From: Bacteroidales bacterium
GTDB taxonomy: Bacteria > Bacteroidota > Bacteroidia > Bacteroidales > F082
Direction of reading: 5' to 3'
Assembly: GCA_030690365.1 (NCBI GenBank)
Contig: JAUYGX010000054.1
Coordinates: forward strand, 1-52,876
Length of the DNA stretch: 52,876 nucleotides
The notes below the pieces were generated by a model. It did no database searches and had not been told where the DNA came from. It saw nothing but the letters and a program-made list of their open reading frames with translations. The position numbers were made by a program, and so were the translations under genes. How positions within the stretch are numbered: position 1 is the stretch's first letter; every line of letters begins with the position of its first letter. Shown in pieces: positions 8,469-16,603 of the stretch.

Positions 8469-8912
8469 ATGATATCGAAGAGTACAGAATATGCGATCCG
8501 GTCGTTGGTATATATCCAGCTTCAAAATGGAAAGGAAAAACGGCCAGGGGTTGTTGAGATTGCACATGAAATAGAAGCTCCCGAACCTTATACGGCTAAA
8601 ATCCTGCAATTGCTTACCAAGCAGGGTTTGGTTGAATCGGTCAAAGGCAGGGGAGGTGGTTTCTTTTTTCGTGAAGACCAATTAGATCATACCTTGTACA
8701 ACATAATTCAGGTGGTGGATGGAGATAGTTTCTTTTATAAATGTGGCTTTGGTTTGCATCACTGCAGCAGTGAGCATCCATGTCCGTTGCACGACAAATT
8801 TGAAGCCATCCGGGATGGATTTTATCAGATTGCTATTTCAGAAACCATTCGATCGCTTGCCAGAAAAATAACCGAAGGTAATGCTGTAATGAATCGAATA
8901 TATAACAACTAA
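8469..8912 (+). CDS. Rrf2-family regulator with Fe-S cysteines (NsrR/IscR-like)
   Basis: A 147-residue Rrf2 protein: winged helix at 1-65 (STEYAIRSL, YTAKILQLL, GRGGGF) and then C92, C99 and C105, the three-cysteine set that holds the Fe-S cluster in NsrR and IscR. Given its neighbours (Fe-S repair protein 6 bases upstream, divergent NO reductase) it is most simply an NO-sensing repressor of this locus. That role is inference; the family also includes IscR and RsrR types. The cupin gene follows after 12 bases. Confidence 0.92.
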   Translation: MISKSTEYAIRSLVYIQLQNGKEKRPGVVEIAHEIEAPEPYTAKILQLLTKQGLVESVKGRGGGFFFREDQLDHTLYNIIQVVDGDSFFYKCGFGLHHCSSEHPCPLHDKFEAIRDGFYQIAISETIRSLARKITEGNAVMNRIYNN

Positions 8913-8924
8913 AAAATCAAAAAC

Positions 8925-9263
8925 ATGAATGCCAGAAACTATAAAAACCTCGAAATAAAGGACAATCCACACAAAGTGGATGTTCGACAATTGTATAATG
9001 ATCCCTCGGCACAAATCGTGCACATGAAGTTAATGCCGGGAGAGCGTTTAAAACCACACAAAACTCCCGTAAATGTGGCGTTTTATATCCTTGAAGGGAA
9101 ACCCACTATCCACGTTGGCGATGAAAGCATTGCCTGGGAACGGGATTTTCTGGTGGAAAGCCCGGCCAACCTGGTTCATTACATCAGCAACGAAACCAAC
9201 GAACCAGCCCGTATTCTGGTGATTAAGGCACCCAGGCCTGATCAGCAAACAAAAGTCCTTTAA
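8925..9263 (+). CDS. Small cupin-fold protein
   Basis: A 112-residue single cupin (RmlC-like jelly roll). Motif 1 is around PGERLKPHKTPVNVAFYILEG, described here by H45 and the YILEG turn; motif 2 contains H85 (NLVHYISN). Two histidines could bind a metal, but the usual full HxH-E-H set is incomplete. Cupins of this size are common in NO/anaerobic stress clusters of Bacteroidota and Clostridia, often with RIC and DUF438 proteins. It is third in the RIC operon. Its substrate is unknown. Confidence 0.88.
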   Translation: MNARNYKNLEIKDNPHKVDVRQLYNDPSAQIVHMKLMPGERLKPHKTPVNVAFYILEGKPTIHVGDESIAWERDFLVESPANLVHYISNETNEPARILVIKAPRPDQQTKVL

Positions 9264-9281
9264 TAGTTTAACTTCTACATT

Positions 9282-9389
9282 ATGAGTGAATTAATTAACA
9301 ATTCAAAATGCAGAAAAGTAGCCCCCCAAATGCGCTTCTTCATCGGGAGGCTACAAAAGCATGTACAAATGCCGGATCTTTATCGCTGA
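9282..9389 (+). pseudogene. Possible truncated start of a DUF438 (hemerythrin-associated) gene
   Basis: An ATG 18 bases after the cupin stop opens a 35-codon frame beginning MSELINNSKCRKV. MSELINN is the characteristic start of DUF438-family proteins, which usually go on with a helical domain, hemerythrin and PAS, and which often sit beside cupin and RIC genes. Here the similarity fades after about 13 residues, the frame runs through a stem-loop and stops at 9389, overlapping the 3' end of the opposite gene. I read it as a remnant of a lost fourth operon gene. It could be chance, as only seven residues carry the recognition. Confidence 0.35.
9313..9354 (-). terminator. Stem-loop with T tract after the small secreted protein
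   Basis: On the minus strand GTAGCCTCCC pairs with GGGGGGCTAC (10 pairs including one G-T) around a 17-base loop, followed by TTTTC. It lies 25 bases past the stop of the minus-strand gene at 9380 and fits intrinsic termination. Confidence 0.6.
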
Positions 9390-9757
9390 GCCAGATCGTC
9401 GGTTTTTGGCTCGCGTAGGATGGTTTGCGAGTAAACTACTTCATTGCCTTTCACCAGCTCAAAGGTGTATTCTCCAATAGGTAACTCACTGATATCGTAG
9501 CTCATGTCAACAGTTGCGTAGTTTTTGTAACTCTTTTGATATAGCACTTCGTGGTTGCCTTTCACTCTGATTTTGACCTTTTCACCGGGAACCTTTGCTA
9601 CTTTAACTGCTACCATTGATGGGTTGTTCATCCCGATGGAGGCTTTCAGGTCGTTTGTAATGTAGCTATATGAACCGGTGTTGGATTTTGGTGCAGGTTG
9701 CGCAATGCTAAAGGCGGTAATGACTGCCAGGGCGATGGTTAGAATGATTGATTTCAT
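9380..9757 (-). CDS. Small secreted protein with one beta-sandwich domain
   Basis: A 125-residue protein with a clean signal peptide (cleavage expected after residue 19 or so, AFSIAQ). The mature part has regular beta strands (VKIRVKGN, VLYQKSY, TVDMSYDISELPIGEYTFELVKG) like the DUF3244 or sorting-domain-like small sandwiches of Bacteroidota. The phrase LPIGEYTFEL followed by G...VYSQTI is also typical of type IX secretion C-terminal domains, but here it makes up nearly the whole mature protein and a final KxxLR-type strand is missing. It has its own promoter box and terminator. Function unknown. Confidence 0.75.
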   Translation of the reverse strand: MKSIILTIALAVITAFSIAQPAPKSNTGSYSYITNDLKASIGMNNPSMVAVKVAKVPGEKVKIRVKGNHEVLYQKSYKNYATVDMSYDISELPIGEYTFELVKGNEVVYSQTILREPKTDDLAQR

Positions 9758-9803
9758 GACGTTAAATTTTATAGTTCAATTATAATAGATTTAAATTATG
9801 AAG

Positions 9804-9811
9804 CAAAACTA
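9804..9811 (-). promoter_or_regulatory. Putative -7 box (TAGTTTTG) of the small secreted protein
   Basis: CAAAACTA on the plus strand gives TAGTTTTG on the minus strand, matching TAnnTTTG, 46 bases before the start codon. Confidence 0.4.
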
Positions 9812-9916
9812 CCACAGAAACAAGGTTTTGGGAATGATTATCCTGTGAACTTCAGAATAGGAGGGGTGAAGTGCAGACCTGAGATTTTGAACCGGATTTT
9901 ACCTTCAGGATCTTGT

Positions 9917-10987
9917 TCAAGAAATCACCACTTTTTTACTGTAAAAGTTACCGTACCTGTTTGCCGCTTCCGCTATAAGCGAATTAGCCTGTTTATCAAT
10001 GGCCTTAAAAAGCTGAGTTTCGATGCTAATGGTGTCTTTTTTAGTTTGACGTTTCCAGATTCCGATGACTTCTCCATCCAGCACAATCATAGGCCGGAAA
10101 ATGCCATTGTTGGAAACCACTTTTTCTGGTGCGGATGTCAGCATGGCTGCTCTGTTTTTGTAGCTGATGAGGTATTCATCAAAGGCCGGCAAGAGAAAGA
10201 GATTATGCTGCATTGCCAAAAATTTTTGGTGTGGATTTGAGTACAGGTAAGTGTCTGGTCCTAAGGTTATGGATTCAAAACCGCTTCTCACCATCTCAAA
10301 GGCTTCCCTGGCCTCCTTTGCCGAAAGCCCCGACCACCAGTTAAAATCCGGAAGTGTGGCCGGCCCGTGACTTTGAAAATATCGGATGGCGAGATTTTTC
10401 AGGGCTGTTTCTTTAGTATAAGCGGTTTGTTGCGGAATTCTTTCGTCGAAAAGGGCATAGGTAGGTTTGTTGTTTATAGAGGAACCACTACAGATGATTT
10501 TTTCAAGTTCGGCGCACAAAAGCAGGTGCGACAGTCGGTTTTCGTCGGTTGACAGACCGGCATTGTTAAAGTGCAACGAAATATCCTCCCTGGTCAGGTG
10601 CCGGTTACCCGAAAGAATTTCTATCAGGATCCGATAACTTAAATCCAGCATTGCACTGGTGAATCCCAGTTGTTTGTGGCGTGAATTCAGTGAAGCTTTT
10701 ATGCGTGGTGCGGTGATTTCTAGAATCCATGAGATATCGGTTGAAGCAACCAGATGCCAGGTGGGACGGAGGATGTGCGTCCGGAGGATGTCGCCCTTGT
10801 TCAGGGCTTCGTCCACCGTCTGAATGGTTGATTTCTGCATTCTGAGGCCAACCGCCCATTTGGCCATGGACAAATCCTGCGCCTGCATACAACCCATCCA
10901 CCGAACAACATCCTCAGGTGTTTTAATATTAGTGATTGATATACACTGGTTTAATAAACGGAGGTGGGTTAGTTGATGATTTGTCAT
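9917..10987 (-). CDS. Winged-helix DNA glycosylase-like protein (HTH_42, AlkZ/YcaQ family)
   Basis: A 356-residue protein counted from the ATG at 10987, which has AAGGGA just upstream; a TTG four codons earlier is less likely. It has the tandem winged-helix architecture of the HTH_42 family, whose studied members AlkZ and YcaQ are DNA glycosylases that unhook bulky or crosslinking lesions. The catalytic QxQ motif expected near residue 37 is present as Q35-A-Q37 (MQAQD), and the ILRPTWHLV segment typical of the family follows. It is the last gene of a four-gene minus operon. A DNA-repair role is inferred from the family; many members are untested. Confidence 0.85.
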   Translation of the reverse strand: MTNHQLTHLRLLNQCISITNIKTPEDVVRWMGCMQAQDLSMAKWAVGLRMQKSTIQTVDEALNKGDILRTHILRPTWHLVASTDISWILEITAPRIKASLNSRHKQLGFTSAMLDLSYRILIEILSGNRHLTREDISLHFNNAGLSTDENRLSHLLLCAELEKIICSGSSINNKPTYALFDERIPQQTAYTKETALKNLAIRYFQSHGPATLPDFNWWSGLSAKEAREAFEMVRSGFESITLGPDTYLYSNPHQKFLAMQHNLFLLPAFDEYLISYKNRAAMLTSAPEKVVSNNGIFRPMIVLDGEVIGIWKRQTKKDTISIETQLFKAIDKQANSLIAEAANRYGNFYSKKVVIS

Positions 10988-11013
10988 GGTTCCCTTCAAA
11001 AAATCAGAGTTGG

Positions 11014-12372
11014 TTATTCAACTTCAAAATTAAGCCATTCGATGACCAATTCATGTTGCTTTTTATCTATGGTACAAAAATAGTTTCTTTGATGATTATC
11101 GGTAAATAGTTGCATGTTGTTGTATTCAACAATTGGATATTCAAGCAGGTTAAGATGAAATGATTTACTTCCCGCATAGGTCAGTTTTTCGTTAAATTGT
11201 TGAAGATTATCTCTATTGTCGGGAAATACATGAAAATCATCTTTACTAAGATTCATAGAGAAAAGCAAATATTTTCCTGAGGGTTCAGTTGAATCGTACA
11301 ATGGTATAGAATACATAAACCTCAATTTTATTGTGTCTTCCGTTTTGTCAAAAACGCTTATATACAGAGGGTATTGAGGATAGTTTCCAAAACTATTGCT
11401 ATCAAGCGGACCAGAGATGAGTTTGCGGAAGTCCAGGTTGGCACCTCTAATTGCATTGCTATCAACCAAATCCTGGATGTTGAAGTTACCATTAAATAAT
11501 GGAATTCCGGTATTAAGTGAAAAAACAAGAAGTTGTACCTGTTTCTTCTTCTCCATGTGGAAGCTGCTAATCATGATGCAAGTATCAAAAGTTGTTCCCG
11601 TTAAGCGTGAATACCTGAACAAATGGTTTGGATTGATATCTATCGCATCCAATGACAGTTTCAAGGCTTTGCATTTATCGTTTGCTAAATCGAATTGAAT
11701 TTCATGATAATTTGTTACCCGTTCCCCAAGCGAATAGTAGTAAACCAGCACGTTAATCTTATCCTCTTCTAACCCATAGGACTCAAAAAGTCCTTTTTCC
11801 ACATAATCAAGCAGTTTTGCATCGGGAGGTGCCATGATATGCTTTTCTATATTTCCGACATGTTTTATTTCAAATAGGCAGAAGAGATCAAGTTTTTTTG
11901 ATAGGGTTAAAATAATAAATCTGTTTTTGTGATTGATAAATTTTCGAGCCTTGTAATCTCTTGATGAAAAAGGCTTAAACGATTTTATCACCGTAACCTT
12001 GTGTAGCGCACAGTTGACTGTCAATACCATTAAATCATTCTCTGCCACCCGATTGAAGAAGAATACAAAGGTGCTGTCTGTAGCGATGCAACCAACAAAG
12101 TCAGGTTTAATGCCAGAATAAAAATTACCTTCCTTGCTAAAGATTTCATTGAAAGTGGAATCGGTGACTACAAAAAGGTACTTATCGGTTAGGTTAATGT
12201 AGAAACAATGGATGCCAAGGTTGTTATGCTTTTCATAAATACCATTGGCCTTTCTGGTATCCACAGCTATTCTTGCCATTTCGGTTTGTGCCTGACTGAT
12301 AAATGTCAGGAGTATCATCGTAATTGTAAATAAGAAAGGCTTAATATGATGCTTTGTGTGCTTTGTAATCAT
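11014..12372 (-). CDS. Secreted protein of unknown function
   Basis: A 452-residue protein with an N-terminal signal peptide (hydrophobic core FLFTITMILLTFISQAQ). The mature chain alternates short strands and loops at roughly regular spacing and may be a beta-propeller-like fold, but I recognise no family. There is no lipobox cysteine. The gene starts 3 bases after the DUF3788 stop and ends 26 bases before the winged-helix gene, so it is part of the same operon. Its role there is unclear. Confidence 0.75.
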   Translation of the reverse strand: MITKHTKHHIKPFLFTITMILLTFISQAQTEMARIAVDTRKANGIYEKHNNLGIHCFYINLTDKYLFVVTDSTFNEIFSKEGNFYSGIKPDFVGCIATDSTFVFFFNRVAENDLMVLTVNCALHKVTVIKSFKPFSSRDYKARKFINHKNRFIILTLSKKLDLFCLFEIKHVGNIEKHIMAPPDAKLLDYVEKGLFESYGLEEDKINVLVYYYSLGERVTNYHEIQFDLANDKCKALKLSLDAIDINPNHLFRYSRLTGTTFDTCIMISSFHMEKKKQVQLLVFSLNTGIPLFNGNFNIQDLVDSNAIRGANLDFRKLISGPLDSNSFGNYPQYPLYISVFDKTEDTIKLRFMYSIPLYDSTEPSGKYLLFSMNLSKDDFHVFPDNRDNLQQFNEKLTYAGSKSFHLNLLEYPIVEYNNMQLFTDNHQRNYFCTIDKKQHELVIEWLNFEVE

Positions 12373-12375
12373 TCG

Positions 12376-12798
12376 TTAATTGTTAAGTTTAATTTCAACC
12401 AGTTTATATATATCGGGCAGGTTTTCTCCATTAACTACCTCAATGCGTATTCCGCGTCCTTCGGCATATTTTCGGGCATTCATCAATTCGGTTTTGATCC
12501 CCTGATTTAGTTCGCTTTCCATAATTTGGTCAACGGCTTTTTGTCCAAATACAAATGCTGCCTTAAAATAGTTGGCTCTTGGCAAAAGATAAACGATAGC
12601 GCGTTTTTTGTCTTTAATCCGAAAGTTCCAACCATATTTTTTTCCTGAATGTGTCCATTCTTCTTTGCCAGCAGGATATCTGTCAATTACAAATTCACAG
12701 ATATTTTGCCACCATACAAAGGAATTCCCCAGCTTATCGGCAAGTTCCTCACGGGTGGGCATAATCGATTTATCCTGAAAAATACTCGTGTCTTCCAT
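12376..12798 (-). CDS. DUF3788 family protein
   Basis: A 140-residue soluble protein, counted from the ATG at 12798; a GTG two codons earlier is the alternative. I recognise DUF3788 by its W-rich pattern (FVWWQNICEFV, EEWTHSGKKYGWNFRIKDKKRAIVYLLP, FKAAFVFGQKAV). The fold is similar to DUF1801/YdhG-type proteins. No biochemical function is known to me. It is second in the operon, 12 bases after the ModE-like regulator, a pairing that suggests shared regulation. Confidence 0.85.
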   Translation of the reverse strand: MEDTSIFQDKSIMPTREELADKLGNSFVWWQNICEFVIDRYPAGKEEWTHSGKKYGWNFRIKDKKRAIVYLLPRANYFKAAFVFGQKAVDQIMESELNQGIKTELMNARKYAEGRGIRIEVVNGENLPDIYKLVEIKLNN

Positions 12799-12810
12799 AA
12801 TCACCCTGTA

Positions 12811-13185
12811 CTATCGTATATTTTGTTTCATTTCGGTGAGAATGGCTTCAAATCCATTGTGAATGATGGAGTCGTATTCTGCATGGAATTTCTCGAAGGC
12901 GGCCAGTATAATTCTTCCCTCCAACGTCAGCACTGTGTTTCCTCCATCGGCACCTCCCCGGGTTGGATTAATTAAGGGAAATCCCAATTCGTTCTCAATT
13001 TTGCGCAGGTTATCCCAGGTTTTACGGTAGGAGAGGCCCAGCTTTTTCATGGCTTCGCTTAACGAACCTGTTTCATCAATGGCCTTGAGCAAAGCACATT
13101 TGTTGTCACCTAAAACGCCAATGTGATCAGAGGTCTCGAGCCAAATCTTGAAGTTCAGCCGCATATTTTTCATTTTCGAACTCAT
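12811..13185 (-). CDS. ModE N-terminal-like winged-helix regulator
   Basis: A 124-residue stand-alone LysR-type winged helix of the ModE family: LLKAIDETGSLSEAMKKLGLSYRKTWDNL is the helix-turn-helix region (residues about 29-57), followed by the wing (PTRGGADGGNTVLTLEG). Full ModE has C-terminal MOP domains for molybdate; these are absent, so this type may respond to something else or act through partners. It is the first gene of the operon with DUF3788, the secreted protein and the glycosylase-like protein, and probably regulates them. Confidence 0.88.
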   Translation of the reverse strand: MSSKMKNMRLNFKIWLETSDHIGVLGDNKCALLKAIDETGSLSEAMKKLGLSYRKTWDNLRKIENELGFPLINPTRGGADGGNTVLTLEGRIILAAFEKFHAEYDSIIHNGFEAILTEMKQNIR

Positions 13186-13301
13186 GGTAGTTGTATTTAT
13201 AACGACTTTGTAGCTACGATTTTACGTTGTTACATTCTTATCATGCTAAACTACTGAAAATAGCCTTTGATAAGTCCATGAGTGGAATAATATTAAGAAA
13301 C

Positions 13302-13937
13302 TTAACTCGAAATAAAAGGAGCCTTCCTGATATACTTTTCATTAGTAAGTTCATCCACCAGAAAGTTGGCCAGGTCGGTGGCACTGATTTTGCGGCCCGG
13401 ACTATCATAAAGGCTGGTTTTGATAACCCGGCGTGTGTCGGTTAACTCAATCATTGAGGAGCGAACCAGCGTCCAGTCAAGGTCGCTGCCTGATAAAAGT
13501 CCATATGCTTTTTGCCTGTCGGTTATGATTTTCGGAACAAAAAGTTTCATGATGCTGACAACAAGCTTTGTTTTGAATCCTTTTTTGTCGGAGGGAGTGT
13601 CAATGGCCAAGCCTGCGAGTTCAATATACCTTTTTATTTTGTTTCTTTTGGCAGCATCTATTACGTGGCCAGTGGCAATGCTACAGGTGTCCGGGGTTTT
13701 AATCGCCGGGCCGATGGTGCTGATCACGGCATCACAACCTTTGAGCAATAAATGGATTGTTTCTGCATCGCGGGCGTCACCCTGGATTATTTCCAGCGAC
13801 CGGCTGCTTTGAGTGAGTTTTGCCGGGTTTCTGGTGAGTGCTTTAACCTCGTACCCTTTTTCAAGCAACTGTTTGATTACAAACCGGCCGGCCTTTCCCG
13901 TGCCACCCAAAACGGCTATTTTTTTAAACTGTTTCAT
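13302..13937 (-). CDS. NAD(P)-binding atypical SDR / epimerase-like protein
   Basis: A 211-residue Rossmann protein. GGTGKAG (residues 11-17) is the dinucleotide motif of atypical short-chain dehydrogenases such as the NmrA-like and biliverdin reductase B families; QGDARD follows strand 3, and CDAVISTIGP strand 4. No YxxxK catalytic pair is apparent, as usual for this group. These proteins reduce quinones or flavins, or sense NADP(H). It is a single gene, with no firm functional link to its neighbours. Confidence 0.88.
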   Translation of the reverse strand: MKQFKKIAVLGGTGKAGRFVIKQLLEKGYEVKALTRNPAKLTQSSRSLEIIQGDARDAETIHLLLKGCDAVISTIGPAIKTPDTCSIATGHVIDAAKRNKIKRYIELAGLAIDTPSDKKGFKTKLVVSIMKLFVPKIITDRQKAYGLLSGSDLDWTLVRSSMIELTDTRRVIKTSLYDSPGRKISATDLANFLVDELTNEKYIRKAPFISS

Positions 13938-14042
13938 TTAGAGATGCGGTTAAGTAACCCGGAATAAAATTGATTGAAATCAAACAAGTCTACCCCGAAG
14001 AAGTGCTAAATTAGTTGTTTCGTTCACCAGAAAGCAATTGGT

Positions 14043-14067
14043 TTTAAAAGATTTAACATCTTTTAAA
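14043..14067 (-). terminator. AT-rich stem-loop after the TPR-like gene
   Basis: TTTAAAAGAT and ATCTTTTAAA form a perfect 10-bp stem with a 5-base loop, directly after the stop at 14073. There is no strong T run beyond the stem itself, so it is a weak terminator or an mRNA end protector. Confidence 0.35.
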
Positions 14068-14072
14068 GGTGG

Positions 14073-15461
14073 CTAAAATACATTCGGCAGAAAATCAAAA
14101 ATATCGTTGCGCAATTCTTTTATTTTCATGTTTAAATATTTGTTGTTCTGGGTTTTCCTGCTCGAAATCAAAATGATATTCTGGAGTTGTTCTTCATTGA
14201 TTTTACCTTCCATATATTGCGCCAAACTGTGATACCATTGAATAGTAGGTATGTAGCGTGCATTGCCATAGAACTCTTCTTCGCGTTGAACCAGTTTGTA
14301 TCTTTTTTCAATGCTCAGTAGCTTCTTGTATTTCTCCTGCTTTAACAGCGACATAAAATAGGCGCAGAAAAAGATGTGCCACCTGAAACTAAAGATTTCC
14401 TTTTTATGGGTGGCCAGAAACGATTCTCCAAAACTCTCCCCTTTGGCATATTTCTCGTTTTTGTTTAACGTTCTGATGTATACCGAAATAAATCCGATCT
14501 GCGTGTACATGCTGTTGTTGGTCTTTAACTCGCTGATGTTTTCGGTCATGATCTTTAGGGCCGTTTTATTCTTGTTTTGAATGATGAGAATATTGCAGAG
14601 TTTGATAAGATAGAACAGGTAATCGGAATTTTTTTGTCTTACCGACAGATAGGCATAATATTCAGCCTGTTCCATCTCACGTAACATGGAATGCATCATC
14701 GCCCGGTTAGAATAATAATTGGCCAGAATCCTTTTTGAATAAAATGCTTCTGTTTGGATTACCTTATCTAACTCATCGTAAATACTCCTCAATTCATCAA
14801 ACTTGCGGTAGTTGTAATGGATGTAAGTGGTTCTGATCAAAGCCTTGTACCGCGTAAAACCATCAATGGATTTGTTGTTGAAGGTGTCTATTAAAAAGGG
14901 TTCCCACTGGATGGAATCGCCATGCGACGACAGGTGGTGACTGATGATATCCACTGCGGAATTGTTCATCTTGCGGTTTAGCTCCACGGCTTTCAGGTAA
15001 TCAGATTCATACTTTCGTAAAAAGTGCAATACCGATTCATAGTACAAAATGCGGGTTCGGATCAGCAAATAATCCCGGTAAGCGTTGAGCATTTCATAAA
15101 AACGAATGAAAAAATACGAGGTAGGGAGTATGGTTTTTGTGTATTTCAGCAGTTTTTTTTCATCTTCGGGAAGCACATTATCCATGTTGATGTCCTTTTC
15201 CATTTTGATGATCCACTCGAAAAACACATCCACATCGGCTTGTACCAGTTTCTCTTTAATCCACTTCATCAGATACGAATACTTGCGTTTGTCGATGTCT
15301 TCAAAAAAGTCCTTGGTTTTTTCGGGATTGTAAACGTTGTAACGGATGCGGTCGATGATGCGAAGTATTTCCTCGTTTTCAAACTGTCCGACGGTATCCA
15401 GGTATTTTAACTCATGGGGATACAGCAAGTTAACAAAATTGGAAAACTTGGATAAGTTCAT
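14073..15461 (-). CDS. Helical-repeat (TPR-like) protein of unknown function
   Basis: A 462-residue soluble protein counted from the ATG at 15461; a TTG two codons earlier is the alternative. It is almost wholly helical, with tyrosine- and leucine-rich pairs such as NYYSNRAMMHSMLREMEQAEYYAY that look like tetratricopeptide repeats from about residue 210 onward. The family is common as lone hypothetical genes in Bacteroidota; I cannot name it. There is no signal peptide or membrane segment. A TAACTTTG promoter box stands 24 bases upstream, so it is probably monocistronic. Confidence 0.8.
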   Translation of the reverse strand: MNLSKFSNFVNLLYPHELKYLDTVGQFENEEILRIIDRIRYNVYNPEKTKDFFEDIDKRKYSYLMKWIKEKLVQADVDVFFEWIIKMEKDINMDNVLPEDEKKLLKYTKTILPTSYFFIRFYEMLNAYRDYLLIRTRILYYESVLHFLRKYESDYLKAVELNRKMNNSAVDIISHHLSSHGDSIQWEPFLIDTFNNKSIDGFTRYKALIRTTYIHYNYRKFDELRSIYDELDKVIQTEAFYSKRILANYYSNRAMMHSMLREMEQAEYYAYLSVRQKNSDYLFYLIKLCNILIIQNKNKTALKIMTENISELKTNNSMYTQIGFISVYIRTLNKNEKYAKGESFGESFLATHKKEIFSFRWHIFFCAYFMSLLKQEKYKKLLSIEKRYKLVQREEEFYGNARYIPTIQWYHSLAQYMEGKINEEQLQNIILISSRKTQNNKYLNMKIKELRNDIFDFLPNVF

Positions 15462-15484
15462 TTGCAATCGGTTTTAATTTTACC

Positions 15485-15492
15485 CAAAGTTA
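15485..15492 (-). promoter_or_regulatory. Putative -7 box (TAACTTTG) of the TPR-like gene
   Basis: CAAAGTTA on the plus strand reads TAACTTTG on the minus strand, matching TAnnTTTG, 24 bases before the ATG at 15461. Confidence 0.45.
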
Positions 15493-15525
15493 GTTATTCT
15501 GGTTGAATTCAGAACTCTGTAGCAT

Positions 15526-15564
15526 AAAAAAGAAAAACCTGCCAACACGAGGTGTCTGGCAGGT
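15526..15564 (-). terminator. Intrinsic terminator of the hydrolase operon
   Basis: On the minus strand ACCTGCCA pairs with TGGCAGGT around a 12-base loop, followed by TTTTCTTTTTT. It lies 80 bases after the alpha/beta-hydrolase stop and ends the operon that starts near 19166. Confidence 0.8.
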
Positions 15565-15643
15565 AAAATTACAATTACGAGATTCATTCTACAGTATGAG
15601 GCAGAGGTTTTACCCCCTGATCTACACATGATATTTCCTTTAT

Positions 15644-16591
15644 TTAATCAATAAATTGAATGATTTCAGGGATGACTGCTTCGGGCTTTTCAAACATCAA
15701 AAAATGACCACATTTGGGAATCATCACTAATTTGCTGTTGGGAATTAATTCATGACCTTTTTCAGCAATTTTTATGGTTGCTCCCGGATTTAAATAGCGA
15801 TTGGGAATGAGGTTGTCGTTTTCACCAAAGAAGATTAAGGTCCTGGGCTGTAAATTTTTAAGTTTGTCAAGCACCGGTTCGTTCACCATGCCAGCCACCG
15901 ATTGACTCACTGCATAGCAGTAATTATCGAAATCATCGGCATACCGCATGGCCAGCCGGTCGGTAATCATAAATTCGGCATCCTTTGGCATATTATAAAA
16001 ATTGAAGGCCAGGTTGGTTTCGATGGTCTCATAGTTGGAAGTTTTTACCAATACGGGCGTCATCACATCTTCGAGCCAGCGTTTTTGTCCGGCTGTAAAG
16101 CCTTCAAAACCAGCAGGGGCAAAGAGGATTAGATTGTTAATCTGTTCAGGCCAGCTCAGCCCGTAAACAATGGCAATCTGTCCACCCATGGAGTGACCAG
16201 CCAGCGTAAACTTCTCAAGACCCAGAGTGTCGGCAAATTCGTTCACCACATCAGCGTAATAACTCATCAAACCACTGTGTGGATCTTTGCTCGACTTGCC
16301 ATAACCTGGTAAATCGATGGCAATACAGCGGTATTTTTTGCTTAATTCAGGAATGATCTTGTTCCAGGCAGGAATGTAGGATCCTAAACCATGAATAAAA
16401 ATAATGGTCTCCTTGCCATTTCCGTTTTCGGTGTAAGCCAGTTGTACGCCATTTGAGAGGTTGGCCATTTTTACATCCGACAGATACTGGATGTCCTGAA
16501 AGGTTTTTATCTGTGGTATATTCTTGTAAGGCGCACATGAATTCATGAGGAAGAGTACTACAAAGGTGAGGCTATAGATAATATTTTTCAT
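15644..16591 (-). CDS. Alpha/beta-hydrolase lipoprotein
   Basis: A 315-residue alpha/beta-hydrolase with a lipobox (FLMNSC, C19), so it is probably membrane-anchored. The oxyanion-hole HG is at 67-68, the nucleophile elbow GHSMGG gives S134, and the acid and base are D259 (GENDNLIP) and H296 (CGHFLMFE): the full triad is there. The substrate is an ester or similar bond that cannot be named. The gene starts 12 bases after an outer-membrane barrel gene, so substrate entry and cleavage may be coupled across the envelope. Confidence 0.92.
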   Translation of the reverse strand: MKNIIYSLTFVVLFLMNSCAPYKNIPQIKTFQDIQYLSDVKMANLSNGVQLAYTENGNGKETIIFIHGLGSYIPAWNKIIPELSKKYRCIAIDLPGYGKSSKDPHSGLMSYYADVVNEFADTLGLEKFTLAGHSMGGQIAIVYGLSWPEQINNLILFAPAGFEGFTAGQKRWLEDVMTPVLVKTSNYETIETNLAFNFYNMPKDAEFMITDRLAMRYADDFDNYCYAVSQSVAGMVNEPVLDKLKNLQPRTLIFFGENDNLIPNRYLNPGATIKIAEKGHELIPNSKLVMIPKCGHFLMFEKPEAVIPEIIQFID

Positions 16592-16603
16592 GTTTTTGCT
16601 TTT

